Assembly: GCA_937897665.1 (NCBI GenBank)
Contig: CALCPB010000177.1
Coordinates: 1-17,246, forward strand
Reading direction: 5' to 3'
DNA from: an uncultured Halomicronema sp.
Lineage (GTDB): Bacteria > Cyanobacteriota > Cyanobacteriia > Phormidesmidales > Phormidesmidaceae
DNA: 17,246 nucleotides
In this document: positions 7,998 to 15,262 of the stretch, piece after piece
Layout: every line of letters starts with the position of its first letter
Position numbering within the stretch: the first letter of the stretch is position 1
The notes under the pieces: generated by a model
Told to the model about the DNA's origin: nothing
Seen by the model: only the letters and a program-made list of their open reading frames with translations
Database searches by the model: none
Made by a program: the position numbers and the translations under genes

Positions 7998-8022
7998 CCG
8001 TCGGTTTTAGGCGGCTTTTTTT
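7998..8022 (+). terminator. Orphan intrinsic terminator
   Basis: CCGTC (7998-8002) pairs with GGCGG (8010-8014), with one G-U pair, across a seven-base loop, and C plus seven T follow at 8015-8022. Just before it, GTGAA-GCT-TTCAC at 7981-7993 is another small hairpin. No coding region on the plus strand lies upstream, which is why it is notable. The stem is short, so strength is uncertain. Confidence 0.45.
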
Positions 8023-8264
8023 CAAGCCTCTGTGAAATGCATCGGAATAAATACTGAGTTTTACTCACTCAAAACTATAGTTCTAGAAAGCAGGGGTGCA
8101 GAGTTACCGCGTAATTACTCAAACGGTTACGTTCGCAATTGTTCAAAACCTGAAAATCTCAGCTTGGCATGGGTCGGCAACCATTGGGCAGCTTGCCCCC
8201 AAAGAGGTTCCTTGTGGTCGCTACCCAGATGTCTAACTGCGCGTTCTTTACCGAGCCTCCATCA

Positions 8265-8699
8265 ATGATATTGCGTCTAAGAACAAAACATTTTCGCTTT
8301 GCCTATACCTTTGAGTCTGGGCATAAGCTAGTCGGCACGATCGTCGGTGATGTTTACGCGAATCAACCCGATTTTGCCTTTAATCTGCGATCGCTCACCG
8401 CCCTCTGCCTCAGCCCCGAAGGTAGTCTCATGATGGGCTTTGACGATGTCTTTGGCCAATTTGAAGTGGGTCATGCCAAGGTGCTGTTCTCGGGCTCGCA
8501 CTCGACCGATGCATCGTTCTTTAGCTTTAACTATCGTGACGGCGAAGCCTGCATTTATGATGCCGTGAACGAACTGTGGATTACGACTAACTGGAATCCG
8601 CAAAATTGGCACGTTGAAGAGCTAGCCAACCAGCCTTTGGCCAAGCCCCCCTTACCGTGGCTCGACCAGCCCCTGTGGACGATGCAGGCGATCGCCTGA
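8265..8699 (+). CDS. Hypothetical protein, beta-rich, cyanobacterial type
   Basis: A 144-residue protein that I do not recognise. From the ATG at 8265 it reads MILRLRTKHFRFAYTFESG, then GTIVGDV, NLRSLTALCLSPEGSLMMGFDDVFGQFEV, KVLFSGSH, FFSFNYRDGEACIYDAV and ends with a tryptophan-rich region (W105, W109, W115 approx.). Alternating hydrophobic residues suggest a beta-sandwich. FxYTFESGxxLxGTIVGD resembles the opening of some cyanobacterial PEP-CTERM proteins, but here there is no signal peptide and no C-terminal sorting motif, so it should stay in the cytosol. The frame is open upstream to an ATG at 8169 and another at 8229, but those extra residues do not look coding. None of the starts has a clear Shine-Dalgarno. 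Codon use with two HIP1 sites fits the neighbourhood, so I think the gene is real. Confidence 0.7.
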   Translation: MILRLRTKHFRFAYTFESGHKLVGTIVGDVYANQPDFAFNLRSLTALCLSPEGSLMMGFDDVFGQFEVGHAKVLFSGSHSTDASFFSFNYRDGEACIYDAVNELWITTNWNPQNWHVEELANQPLAKPPLPWLDQPLWTMQAIA

Positions 8700-8732
8700 A
8701 GGCAGTAACTGGTACAAATACTGAATAGGGCT

Positions 8733-8749
8733 GTTACGAAAGCTGTAAC
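8733..8749. promoter_or_regulatory. Palindrome upstream of the RnfD-like gene
   Basis: GTTAC (8733-8737) and GTAAC (8745-8749) form an inverted repeat with a seven-base spacer, about 75 bases before the RnfD-like start in the only spacer available for this operon's promoter. It is the size of a dimeric regulator site but does not match the NtcA or LexA consensus I know. Confidence 0.25.
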
Positions 8750-8819
8750 CGGGCAACTGCTGGCCTGTGACCCTCGTCATACTAGCAACCAAGCTGTGTA
8801 CTGACTGGAGAGCTGGCCG

Positions 8820-9731
8820 ATGTTGCGAGATGCCCGTGATTATCAGATTTTATTTTTATCGTTGTTTTTGTTGTTGGGGTTAGCTACCCGCGACTGGACG
8901 CTGAAGCCAGCGGCAATTGGCGTCGCGATCGCGACTTGCCTACTGACACAATTTATTTTTTCCGTTATTTACGGTCACCGGAGCGGCAGTGCCTCAGTGA
9001 CTTCAGACCTACAGTTGCCCGCTGCGGTGTTGAGACCGCCCCGTTGGCTGTCGGTGATGACGGGGCTGCGGGCAGTGGCTAGTCAACCGCTGACCAGGCG
9101 CAGCCCCCTGATTTCAGCCTTAGGGTTAAGCCTACTGTTGCGGGTCGCTCAACTGCCCACGATGGCGCTGGCGGCGTTTGTGGCGATCGCTAGCAAGTTC
9201 ATCTGCAAGGTAGAAGGCAAGCACTTTTTTAACCCAGCCAACTTGGGCATTATCGCCGCGCTAACCCTGACTCACGACGCCTGGGTCTCACCAGGTCAGT
9301 GGGGCGAAGAAGTCTGGTATGCCCTGATTTTTATCGGCGCGGGCGGCATGGTGCTGAAGCGCGTGGGTCGCTGGGATACCACTGCCGCGTTCTTAGGCAG
9401 CTATGCCCTCTTAGAAGCCGGTCGCAATCTTTACCTGGGGTGGACTTGGGACGTGTGGCTGCATCGCCTGTCGAGCGGGTCGCTGCTGCTATTTGCCCTG
9501 TTCATGGTGACTGATCCGCGCTCGATTCCCAATGCTCGACCAGCACGGTTGATTTGGGCGCTGAGCTTGGCCGGACTCACCTTCATCTTGCGCAACTATT
9601 TTTATCTCTCAACGGCGGTCTTTTGGGCGCTGTTTTTGCTGTCGCCGCTGACCATTCTCTTCGACCGGTTGTGGCAATCAGAACGCTTTAACTGGAAGGT
9701 ATTTGCACCCCACAAGCCGGTGGTGGGCTAG
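8820..9731 (+). CDS. RnfD/NqrB-like integral membrane protein
   Basis: A 303-residue inner-membrane protein with about eight hydrophobic segments (for example residues ~10-22, 30-50, 97-125, 141-150, 166-180, 190-205, 220-231, 245-258, 265-282). Two blocks match the RnfD/NqrB family: FNPAN at 137-141, preceded by KFICKVEGKHF, and LFALFMVTDPRSIPN at 224-238. In real RnfD/NqrB subunits a threonine in an S/D-G/A-A-T motif between these blocks carries covalent FMN; I find no such motif here. No other rnf or nqr gene lies in the window, so this is not a complete ion-pumping Rnf complex. GGAG lies nine bases before the ATG. The DUF2330 gene begins 73 bases after its stop in the same direction, so the three genes 8820-12705 probably form one operon. 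Confidence 0.8.
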   Translation: MLRDARDYQILFLSLFLLLGLATRDWTLKPAAIGVAIATCLLTQFIFSVIYGHRSGSASVTSDLQLPAAVLRPPRWLSVMTGLRAVASQPLTRRSPLISALGLSLLLRVAQLPTMALAAFVAIASKFICKVEGKHFFNPANLGIIAALTLTHDAWVSPGQWGEEVWYALIFIGAGGMVLKRVGRWDTTAAFLGSYALLEAGRNLYLGWTWDVWLHRLSSGSLLLFALFMVTDPRSIPNARPARLIWALSLAGLTFILRNYFYLSTAVFWALFLLSPLTILFDRLWQSERFNWKVFAPHKPVVG

Positions 9732-9804
9732 CGATCGCCTTGGCCTCCTAAGGCTTCGCAGATCGGGGCTCCGAATTCACTTAATTGATTTCCCATCCAA
9801 ATCT

Positions 9805-11226
9805 ATGAAACGTTTGCGTCCCCTGGCGACGGGGTTAATTGTCGCGATCGCCTGTCTGATCTTTGCGCCCTCAGCCTGGGCCTTTTGCGGATTTTACGTC
9901 GCCCAAGCCGACACCAGTTTGTATAACGAAGCTTCGCAGGTGATTATTGCCCGCAACGGCGATCGCACCGTGCTCACCATGGCCAATGACTATCAGGGGG
10001 AAGTTCAAGACTTTGCCCTGGTGGTGCCAGTGCCCACGGTGATTCAGCAGGAGCAGGTCAATGTCGCTGAGTCGACCATTATTGATCGCCTAGATGCCTT
10101 CAGCGCCCCGCGCCTAGTGGAATATTTTGACGAAGATCCCTGCTATCTGCCTTGTGCTGAATGCATAGATGCAGATCCCTCGGCGACTATTGATCGCCTC
10201 ACCGAAGAATCAGGGGGCGCTTTTCAGAGTCCGGCAGAAGCCTTGGGCGTCACGATTGAGGCAGCGTTTTCGGCGGGGGAATACGACATCTTAATCCTCA
10301 GTGCTGAAGAGTCCGACGGGTTAGAAACCTGGCTGCAACAAAACAACTATCAAATTCCGGCGGGGGCCAGTGAAGTCTTGGGCGCGTATATCCGACAGGA
10401 CATGAAGTTCTTTGTCGCCAAGGTGAATCTCGACGAGTTTGACCAGTCCGGCTACCAGCGTCTGCGTCCGCTGCAAATTGCCTACGCATCGCCCCGGTTT
10501 ATGTTGCCAATTCGTCTGGGCATGACAAATGCTCAAGGGCCGCAAGATTTGGTGGTGTATCTGCTGACGTCCCAGGGCCAAGTGGAAGTGACTAACTACC
10601 GTACGGTCGAGGTACCCAGCAATTTAGAGATTCCTCTGTTCATCAAAGACGAATTTGGACCGTTCTACAGTGAGCTGTTTCAGCGCAGCTATGACCAACG
10701 GGGACGCAACGTTGCCTTTTTAGAATATGCCTGGGATTTGCGGGGCTGCGACCCGTGTGCTGCTGATCCGCCTAGTTTGGACGAGATGCGGCAAGCCGGG
10801 ATCTTTTGGCTAGAAGACGATCTGGAGCCGTGGGAATTCAATGTGTTCATCACACGCTTGCATGTGCGCTATACCCGTGACAAATTCCCTGAAGATTTGA
10901 CCTTTCAAGAAACGAACAACCGTCGCCTGTTTCAGGGACGCTACGTGATGCACCATACCTTTGCCAACGCTAACGAGCAGGCATGCATTGCTCGGCAGAT
11001 GGACAGTTACGGCGGCACTCTCAGTGACGGGGAAATTGAATACTTACGTCAATTGAATCAAAACTACGTCGCCCACACGGTTCCTGAACGGTTTGAACGA
11101 GAGTCGAAAAATCTGGCGCGTTTGACGGGGCGTGATCTTTCCACCATTCGGCGACGTATCAGTGCTGAGGTGCCCCAGCCCCAGCCCTCGATTTGGCAAC
11201 TGCGTTATCCGCCCCAATTGCCCTAA
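9805..11226 (+). CDS. Secreted DUF2330 protein, copy 1
   Basis: A 473-residue exported protein. A Sec signal peptide (MKRLRP, hydrophobic core to about residue 22, AWA cleavage after residue 26) leads directly to the family hallmark FCGFYVAQADTSLYNEASQVIIARNG. Further blocks are LTMANDYQGEV, FALVVPVPTV, DAFSAPRLVEYFD, GEYDILILSAEESDGLETWL, RFMLPIRLGM and HVRYTRDKFPEDL. This is the DUF2330 pattern; no function is known to me. Mature cysteines are at 28, 113, 117, 120, 315, 318 and 394; C113-x3-C117-x2-C120 and C315-DP-C318 could bind metal or form disulphides. I take the ATG at 9805 because it places the signal peptide correctly; the open frame starts earlier, inside the upstream gene. No Shine-Dalgarno is obvious. 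It is a tandem paralogue of the next gene. Confidence 0.9.
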   Translation: MKRLRPLATGLIVAIACLIFAPSAWAFCGFYVAQADTSLYNEASQVIIARNGDRTVLTMANDYQGEVQDFALVVPVPTVIQQEQVNVAESTIIDRLDAFSAPRLVEYFDEDPCYLPCAECIDADPSATIDRLTEESGGAFQSPAEALGVTIEAAFSAGEYDILILSAEESDGLETWLQQNNYQIPAGASEVLGAYIRQDMKFFVAKVNLDEFDQSGYQRLRPLQIAYASPRFMLPIRLGMTNAQGPQDLVVYLLTSQGQVEVTNYRTVEVPSNLEIPLFIKDEFGPFYSELFQRSYDQRGRNVAFLEYAWDLRGCDPCAADPPSLDEMRQAGIFWLEDDLEPWEFNVFITRLHVRYTRDKFPEDLTFQETNNRRLFQGRYVMHHTFANANEQACIARQMDSYGGTLSDGEIEYLRQLNQNYVAHTVPERFERESKNLARLTGRDLSTIRRRISAEVPQPQPSIWQLRYPPQLP

Positions 11227-11328
11227 CTAGGTTCACCCGTGCATCGCCTCGCACTCAGGGAACGGTCAGACGTGCCGTTCCCCTGCTTCCGGTTCCCGAT
11301 TTTTGAGTACCCCTCCCAGAGAGATCCC

Positions 11329-12705
11329 ATGCTGACTAAATACCGTTCCCTTTGGATTGGCCTATTAGGCGCGATCGCCGCGCTCCTAGTTTTAACGCCG
11401 ACCGCGCTGGCTTTTTGTGGCTTCTACGTCGCCAAAGCCGATACCAGTTTGTATAACGAAGCGTCGCAGGTGATTATTGCCCGCAACGGCGATCGCACCG
11501 TGCTGACGATGGCGAATGACTATCAGGGCGAAGTAGCCGATTTTGCCATGGTGGTGCCGGTGCCCACGGTGCTGCAAGAAGGACAAGTGAATGTGGGCGA
11601 TCCGGCGAGCGTGCAGCGGTTGGATGATTTCAGCGCCCCGCGCCTAGTGGAATATTTTGACCCCGACCCCTGCGAACCGATGATGATGTTCGATGAGGCG
11701 GAAGCGTTGCCTAGCCCTACCCGATCAGCGGCGCCCCCGGGCCCGACTGTCGATGGTGCATTGGGTGTCACCATCGAAGCCCAGTTTGCCGTCGGCGAAT
11801 ATGACATTGTGATTTTGAGTGCCGAAGAATCGGACGGTCTAGAAACCTGGCTGATTCAAAACGGTTATCAAATTCCCACTGGAGCGAGTGAGCTGCTGCA
11901 GCCCTATGTCCGTCAAGGTCTGAAGTTCTTTGTCGCCAAAGTGAATTTAGAGGAGTTCGATCGCACCGGCTTCCAGCAGCTGCGCCCGCTGCAAATTGCC
12001 TACGAGTCGCCGCGCTTTATGCTGCCGATTCGCCTCGGCATGATGAACGCTCAGGGCACGCAAGACCTGGTGGCCTATCTGCTCACCCCTGATGGTCAGG
12101 TTGAGTTGACCAACTACCGCACCGTCAAAATCCCCTCGAATGCGAACATTCCTTCATTTGTGGAAGAGGAGTTTGGCGAGTTTTATGGCGCGATGTTCGA
12201 TCGCAGCTATGAGCGTGAAAACAAAGAGGTGGCCTTTTTGGAATATGCCTGGAGCATGGCAGGCTGCGACCCCTGCTCAGCAGACCCGCTGAGTCCGGAA
12301 GAACTGCGCCAGGCTGGGGTATTTTGGCTGGCTCCCAACAGCTCCATTTGGGATACCAACGTGTATGTGACTCGCCTGCACGTGCGCTACAGCCGCGACA
12401 AATTCCCCGAAGACTTGATGTTTCAACAGACGAATAATCTGGAGTTCTTTCAGGGGCGGTATGTGATGCAGCAGCCCTTTTTGGGCGAAGCTACCTGTCC
12501 AGCTGGGGCAGACTATCGGCGATCGCTGCCTGCCCGGTTTGAGCAAGAGGCCCAGACCCTGGCCCGTCTCACCGGCTGGGATATTAATGACATTCGCCGC
12601 CGCCTGCCGGATGTCAGAGAAGCTAACTTCGATCCCAATCCCTGGTGGGAAGACCTCTGGCAGCGCTCCAGCCAGTTACTCAGTCCTGTCGTTGGCCAGG
12701 GCTAA
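11329..12705 (+). CDS. Secreted DUF2330 protein, copy 2
   Basis: A 458-residue paralogue of the preceding gene, collinear with it over nearly the whole length and roughly two-thirds identical by eye in the conserved blocks. Signal peptide MLTKYRSLWIGLL...ALA is cleaved after about residue 28, leaving FCGFYVAKADTSLYNEASQ. The blocks LTMANDYQGEV, PRLVEYFDPDPC, GEYDIVILSAEESDGLETWL, RFMLPIRLGM, HVRYSRDKFPEDL and FQGRYVM all recur. It differs around residues 115-145, where the CxxxCxxC cluster of copy 1 is replaced by a Met/Pro/Ala-rich stretch with one cysteine, and at the shorter C-terminus. Mature cysteines are 30, 115, 313, 316 and 390; the CDPC motif is kept. I choose the ATG at 11329 (AGAGAGAT upstream) over the earlier GTG at 11239, which would bury the signal peptide. 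It ends 60 bases before a strong terminator. Confidence 0.9.
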   Translation: MLTKYRSLWIGLLGAIAALLVLTPTALAFCGFYVAKADTSLYNEASQVIIARNGDRTVLTMANDYQGEVADFAMVVPVPTVLQEGQVNVGDPASVQRLDDFSAPRLVEYFDPDPCEPMMMFDEAEALPSPTRSAAPPGPTVDGALGVTIEAQFAVGEYDIVILSAEESDGLETWLIQNGYQIPTGASELLQPYVRQGLKFFVAKVNLEEFDRTGFQQLRPLQIAYESPRFMLPIRLGMMNAQGTQDLVAYLLTPDGQVELTNYRTVKIPSNANIPSFVEEEFGEFYGAMFDRSYERENKEVAFLEYAWSMAGCDPCSADPLSPEELRQAGVFWLAPNSSIWDTNVYVTRLHVRYSRDKFPEDLMFQQTNNLEFFQGRYVMQQPFLGEATCPAGADYRRSLPARFEQEAQTLARLTGWDINDIRRRLPDVREANFDPNPWWEDLWQRSSQLLSPVVGQG

Positions 12706-12765
12706 GGGCACGAACTCAAACCGCCTGCGGCTAATCAAACCAGCTGGAAAATAGTTAGCCCGATG

Positions 12766-12799
12766 GCCTTCCCCAGTATTGTGATGGGGAAGGCTTTTT
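12766..12799 (+). terminator. Strong intrinsic terminator of the RnfD-DUF2330 operon
   Basis: GCCTTCCCC (12766-12774) and GGGGAAGGC (12786-12794) are perfect reverse complements around an 11-base loop, followed by five T. It lies 61 bases after the second DUF2330 stop codon and only 15 bases before the next start codon. Confidence 0.9.
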
Positions 12800-12814
12800 A
12801 TTCGCGCAGATTTT

Positions 12815-13558
12815 ATGCTGAGTTTTTGGGCGCGCACCAGCGGCACCTGGATCAACGTCGCCACCGTGTTAATCGGCTCTGGCCTCGGACTGCTGCTGCG
12901 GCATCGGTTGCCGGTTGCCATGCAGCAAATCATCACTCAGGCCGTTGGGTTGCTGACCCTCGTGATTGGCTTTGCCATGTCGCGCAGCCTATTTGAAGTT
13001 GAGGCTGGCCCCATTGATGGCGTTATTTTGGGTCTGCTCGCGCTCGTAATGGGCGGTCTGCTGGGGGAATGGTGGCAGGTCGAGAAAAAGCTGATGGCGA
13101 TTGGCGAAGCGCTCAAAGCTCAGGTCAAAGGCGGCGGCCGTTTTACCGAGGGGTTTGTCGCGGCCAGTTTGCTTTTTTGCATCGGCCCGATGACCATCAT
13201 CGGTAGCCTCAACAATGGCCTAGCGGGCGACAACACCCTGCTAACCCTCAAATCAGCGATGGATGGTTTGGCTTCTATCGCCCTCACCAGCACCTACGGC
13301 ACTGGCGTCGGCTTTTCGGCCATTACGGTACTGCTGATTCAAGGCGGGCTCTCACTCCTAGCAGGAATGCTAGCCACTAGCCTCACCGACCCCGCCACCG
13401 ATCCCCACGTTTTACTCACCACGGGCATTGGTGGCATGATGATTATTGGCTTAGGCTTCAGTTTGCTAGAAATTGCCAAAATTCGCGTCGCATCGTTTTT
13501 GCCAGCGTTAGCACTTGGCCCAGTGGTAGTCGCGATCGCCCGCTGGCTTAGCAGTTAG
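12815..13558 (+). CDS. DUF554 family membrane protein
   Basis: A 247-residue very hydrophobic inner-membrane protein with about six or seven membrane segments. Family landmarks I recognise: GTWINVATVLIGSGLGLLLRHRLP near the start, GLLTLVIGFAMS, GLLGEWWQVEKKL, FVAASLLFCIGPMTIIGSLNNGL, LKSAMDGLASIALTSTYGTGVGFSAI and the C-terminal IAKIRVASFLPALALGPVVVA. This matches DUF554 (YdfK-like), function unknown, possibly transport. Start is the ATG at 12815; there is no Shine-Dalgarno, and the start is only 15 bases beyond the T-tract of the terminator for the preceding operon, so its expression depends on read-through or on a promoter overlapping the terminator. The GC-rich codon use matches the neighbours. 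Confidence 0.92.
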   Translation: MLSFWARTSGTWINVATVLIGSGLGLLLRHRLPVAMQQIITQAVGLLTLVIGFAMSRSLFEVEAGPIDGVILGLLALVMGGLLGEWWQVEKKLMAIGEALKAQVKGGGRFTEGFVAASLLFCIGPMTIIGSLNNGLAGDNTLLTLKSAMDGLASIALTSTYGTGVGFSAITVLLIQGGLSLLAGMLATSLTDPATDPHVLLTTGIGGMMIIGLGFSLLEIAKIRVASFLPALALGPVVVAIARWLSS

Positions 13559-13581
13559 AGAATGAGAAATGCGGCATGCAA

Positions 13582-13663
13582 AATTAGGAATTAGGAAGCA
13601 GAACTCTGAATCCTGCACTCTCTACCCCCACTCTTCACTCACGCCCTCCCCTGTTACAACTCC
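13582..13663. repeat. AATTAGG heptamer pair and CT-rich simple-sequence tract
   Basis: Two tandem copies of AATTAGG occupy 13582-13595, followed by a pyrimidine-rich stretch to about 13663 made of short CACTC and CCCC runs. Such short heptameric and CT-rich remnants are common in cyanobacterial spacers. The 175-base spacer holds nothing else that I recognise. Confidence 0.5.
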
Positions 13664-13733
13664 GCAAAAACCCGTAAGACTCTGGAAGATCTGAGCCATC
13701 ATGGTAAGAATTGATAGCTTGGGAGTATCGGCC

Positions 13734-14183
13734 GTGGGCTTATTCGATAGCGTTTTTGACGAAGAAAAGGCTGATAAACAAATTGAGTTAAAACCAGAAG
13801 AAGCTTTTGCTGCCGTGGCCCTGGTGGCGATCGCCGCTGATGGCTATCTGTCTGATCAAGAAGGTCGCGACATGACGAACATGTTATCGCGCATGCATAT
13901 CTTTCAGAGCTATTCCCACGATGTCATGCACCGCATGTTTGACAAGCTGCTGTCGATGCTCAAACTGCAAGGCCCCAGCACGCTGATTGATTTAGCCAAA
14001 GCCCAGCTGCCACAAGATTTGCGAGAAACTGCCTTTGCCGTGGCCACTGACCTAGTGTTGTCCGACGGCACGGTGACCTCTCAAGAGCAGGCTTTTCTCG
14101 ATGATCTATACCGCATCCTAGAGATACCGGGCGATACAGCGCTGCAAATCGTGAAGGTGATGACGATTAAAAATCGGGGTTGA
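13734..14183 (+). CDS. TerB-like two-repeat protein
   Basis: A 149-residue soluble protein in the TerB (tellurite-resistance B) fold class. Two similar helical halves each hold an acidic loop: FAAVALVAIAADGYLSDQEGRD in the first, TAFAVATDLVLSDGTVTSQEQAF in the second, the typical internal duplication. The name is historical; cyanobacterial members stand alone without the ter operon, as here, and their role is unknown. I choose the GTG at 13734, giving MGLFDSVFDEEK, because family members I remember start MGLFDSVF and a GGGAG sits eight bases before it at 13721-13725. An in-frame ATG at 13701 would add eleven residues but has no good ribosome binding site. Confidence 0.8.
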   Translation: MGLFDSVFDEEKADKQIELKPEEAFAAVALVAIAADGYLSDQEGRDMTNMLSRMHIFQSYSHDVMHRMFDKLLSMLKLQGPSTLIDLAKAQLPQDLRETAFAVATDLVLSDGTVTSQEQAFLDDLYRILEIPGDTALQIVKVMTIKNRG

Positions 14184-14344
14184 CCGACATGGCAAATTCA
14201 AGTCGCAATAGTCTGAGCCATTCGCAGCTTAACCAGGATTGACTCTGAACGAGCCTCTCGACCAGCGACCAGAGCGGAATACCTTGCAAGAAGGGCAAGC
14301 CTTAGAGACTTGAAAAGCCAGTTCGATACGAATATGAATCGCCC

Positions 14345-14914
14345 TTACCGGCAGAGCGCGCGTCGCATGTGCTCCATGTTGCTGGGCAGGTCTTGACGCA
14401 TGCCCTGCTCAACCAAAAAACTCGGGACTGGAATCAACGGCGTCGCCTGAACGGTGTAGGTCAGCAGCGTGCCGTTTTGCCAATCTTGCAAAGTGAGGTC
14501 AGCCCCAAAATCGCGGAAGGTGCCTTTCTCAAGCCGAAACTGAATGCTGTGAAAGGCATCTTCGTAAACTTTGAGATAGATTTCGACCTCGGCCGCGATC
14601 GCCAAAAAAGCTTTGCGTCCGACTTGATAAAGCCGGTGAGAGTTTTGGTGCGATGTCAGCACTTCGCTGCGGGTAATGTTGGGAAAAAATTCAGTCCAGC
14701 GGGGATAGTGGGTAAGCTGAGCCCAAATATCGGCGCGGGCGGCCTTAACATACATTTTGGCAGTGACGGCGCCGCCCGTCATACCGTGGGGTGACGTTTC
14801 AACAAAGATGCGACCTCGATGCAAGGCGGCAACCTCTTGGTTTGAGTGCGATCGCGACGTTCCTCTGAAGAGTAGGGAGGGACGCGCCGAAGCGGTGAGT
14901 GCGCTGCTAACCAT
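14345..14914 (-). CDS. SRPBCC (START/polyketide-cyclase-like) family protein
   Basis: A 189-residue soluble protein. From about residue 50 it shows the helix-grip pattern of SRPBCC proteins: a first strand AKMYVKAARADIWAQLTHYPRWTEFFPNITRSEVL, in which the helix after strand 1 ends in the familiar Y-x-x-W-x-x-FFPNI, then EVEIYLKVYED, SIQFRLEKGTFRDFGADLTLQDW, LLTYTVQATPL, and a long C-terminal helix ending EHMRRALCR. These proteins bind hydrophobic ligands or act as cyclases; no ligand can be named. The first 45 residues are unstructured-looking and may be an over-long start; internal Met at 45 (MTGGAV) is an alternative, but GAGG stands five bases before the ATG at 14914, which favours it. It converges with the TerB-like gene across a 161-base spacer with only a weak hairpin (14283-14299). 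Confidence 0.8.
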   Translation of the reverse strand: MVSSALTASARPSLLFRGTSRSHSNQEVAALHRGRIFVETSPHGMTGGAVTAKMYVKAARADIWAQLTHYPRWTEFFPNITRSEVLTSHQNSHRLYQVGRKAFLAIAAEVEIYLKVYEDAFHSIQFRLEKGTFRDFGADLTLQDWQNGTLLTYTVQATPLIPVPSFLVEQGMRQDLPSNMEHMRRALCR

Positions 14915-15016
14915 AAAGCCTCAACTCTAAACAACAGAGAGCATTTGCCGATTGAACTGCTTCAAGGCAGACACGATAGTAGTATCCCCCAAGTGTTGTA
15001 AAAGTTAGCAGAGGTC

Positions 15017-15235
15017 ATGGGCAAAGCGCATAAAGTTTTCGACAAGCTCGGCGCGATGGTAGCAAAACTGGGTTTAGCATTCAGTAAACCTACCGAAGGG
15101 AGGATGCGTAAACCACCTCAAGGCTCGAAATCATCCAGTTTTTCATCAAAACCAGAGGGGTTGTCGGCAATCTTGAAACGAGTGGCGCATTCGGCGCATG
15201 ATTTCGAAAAGGGTTTGCTAAAGTGTCAGGGCTAA
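15017..15235 (+). CDS. Possible small basic protein (doubtful)
   Basis: A 72-codon open frame, strongly basic, with a Ser/Lys/Pro-rich middle and no family I know. AGAGG precedes the ATG but only two or three bases away, too close for an efficient site. Its third-position GC is lower than in neighbouring genes. It fills the 348-base spacer between the SRPBCC and DUF3352 genes and ends 27 bases before the latter, which is its main support. It may equally be non-coding leader sequence. Confidence 0.25.
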   Translation: MGKAHKVFDKLGAMVAKLGLAFSKPTEGRMRKPPQGSKSSSFSSKPEGLSAILKRVAHSAHDFEKGLLKCQG

Positions 15236-15262
15236 TCACCCTATCCGCCCCTGGCAGCCGCC

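Noticed and set aside
8032..8268. 78-codon open frame ahead of the hypothetical protein gene.
   Set aside because: Overlaps the hypothetical gene's upstream extension in another frame, with no supporting motif.
8700..8725. LexA-like or NtcA-like motif around the GGTACAAATACTG stretch.
   Set aside because: Half-site spacing fits neither the cyanobacterial LexA consensus nor GTA-N8-TAC.
8820..9731. A complete Rnf or Nqr electron transport complex.
   Set aside because: Only the D/B-like subunit is present; neighbours are DUF2330 and DUF554, not rnfA, B, C, E or G.
13734..14183. Tellurite resistance operon.
   Set aside because: A lone TerB-like gene without terA, C, D, E or Z; cyanobacterial single-gene members are not evidence of tellurite resistance.
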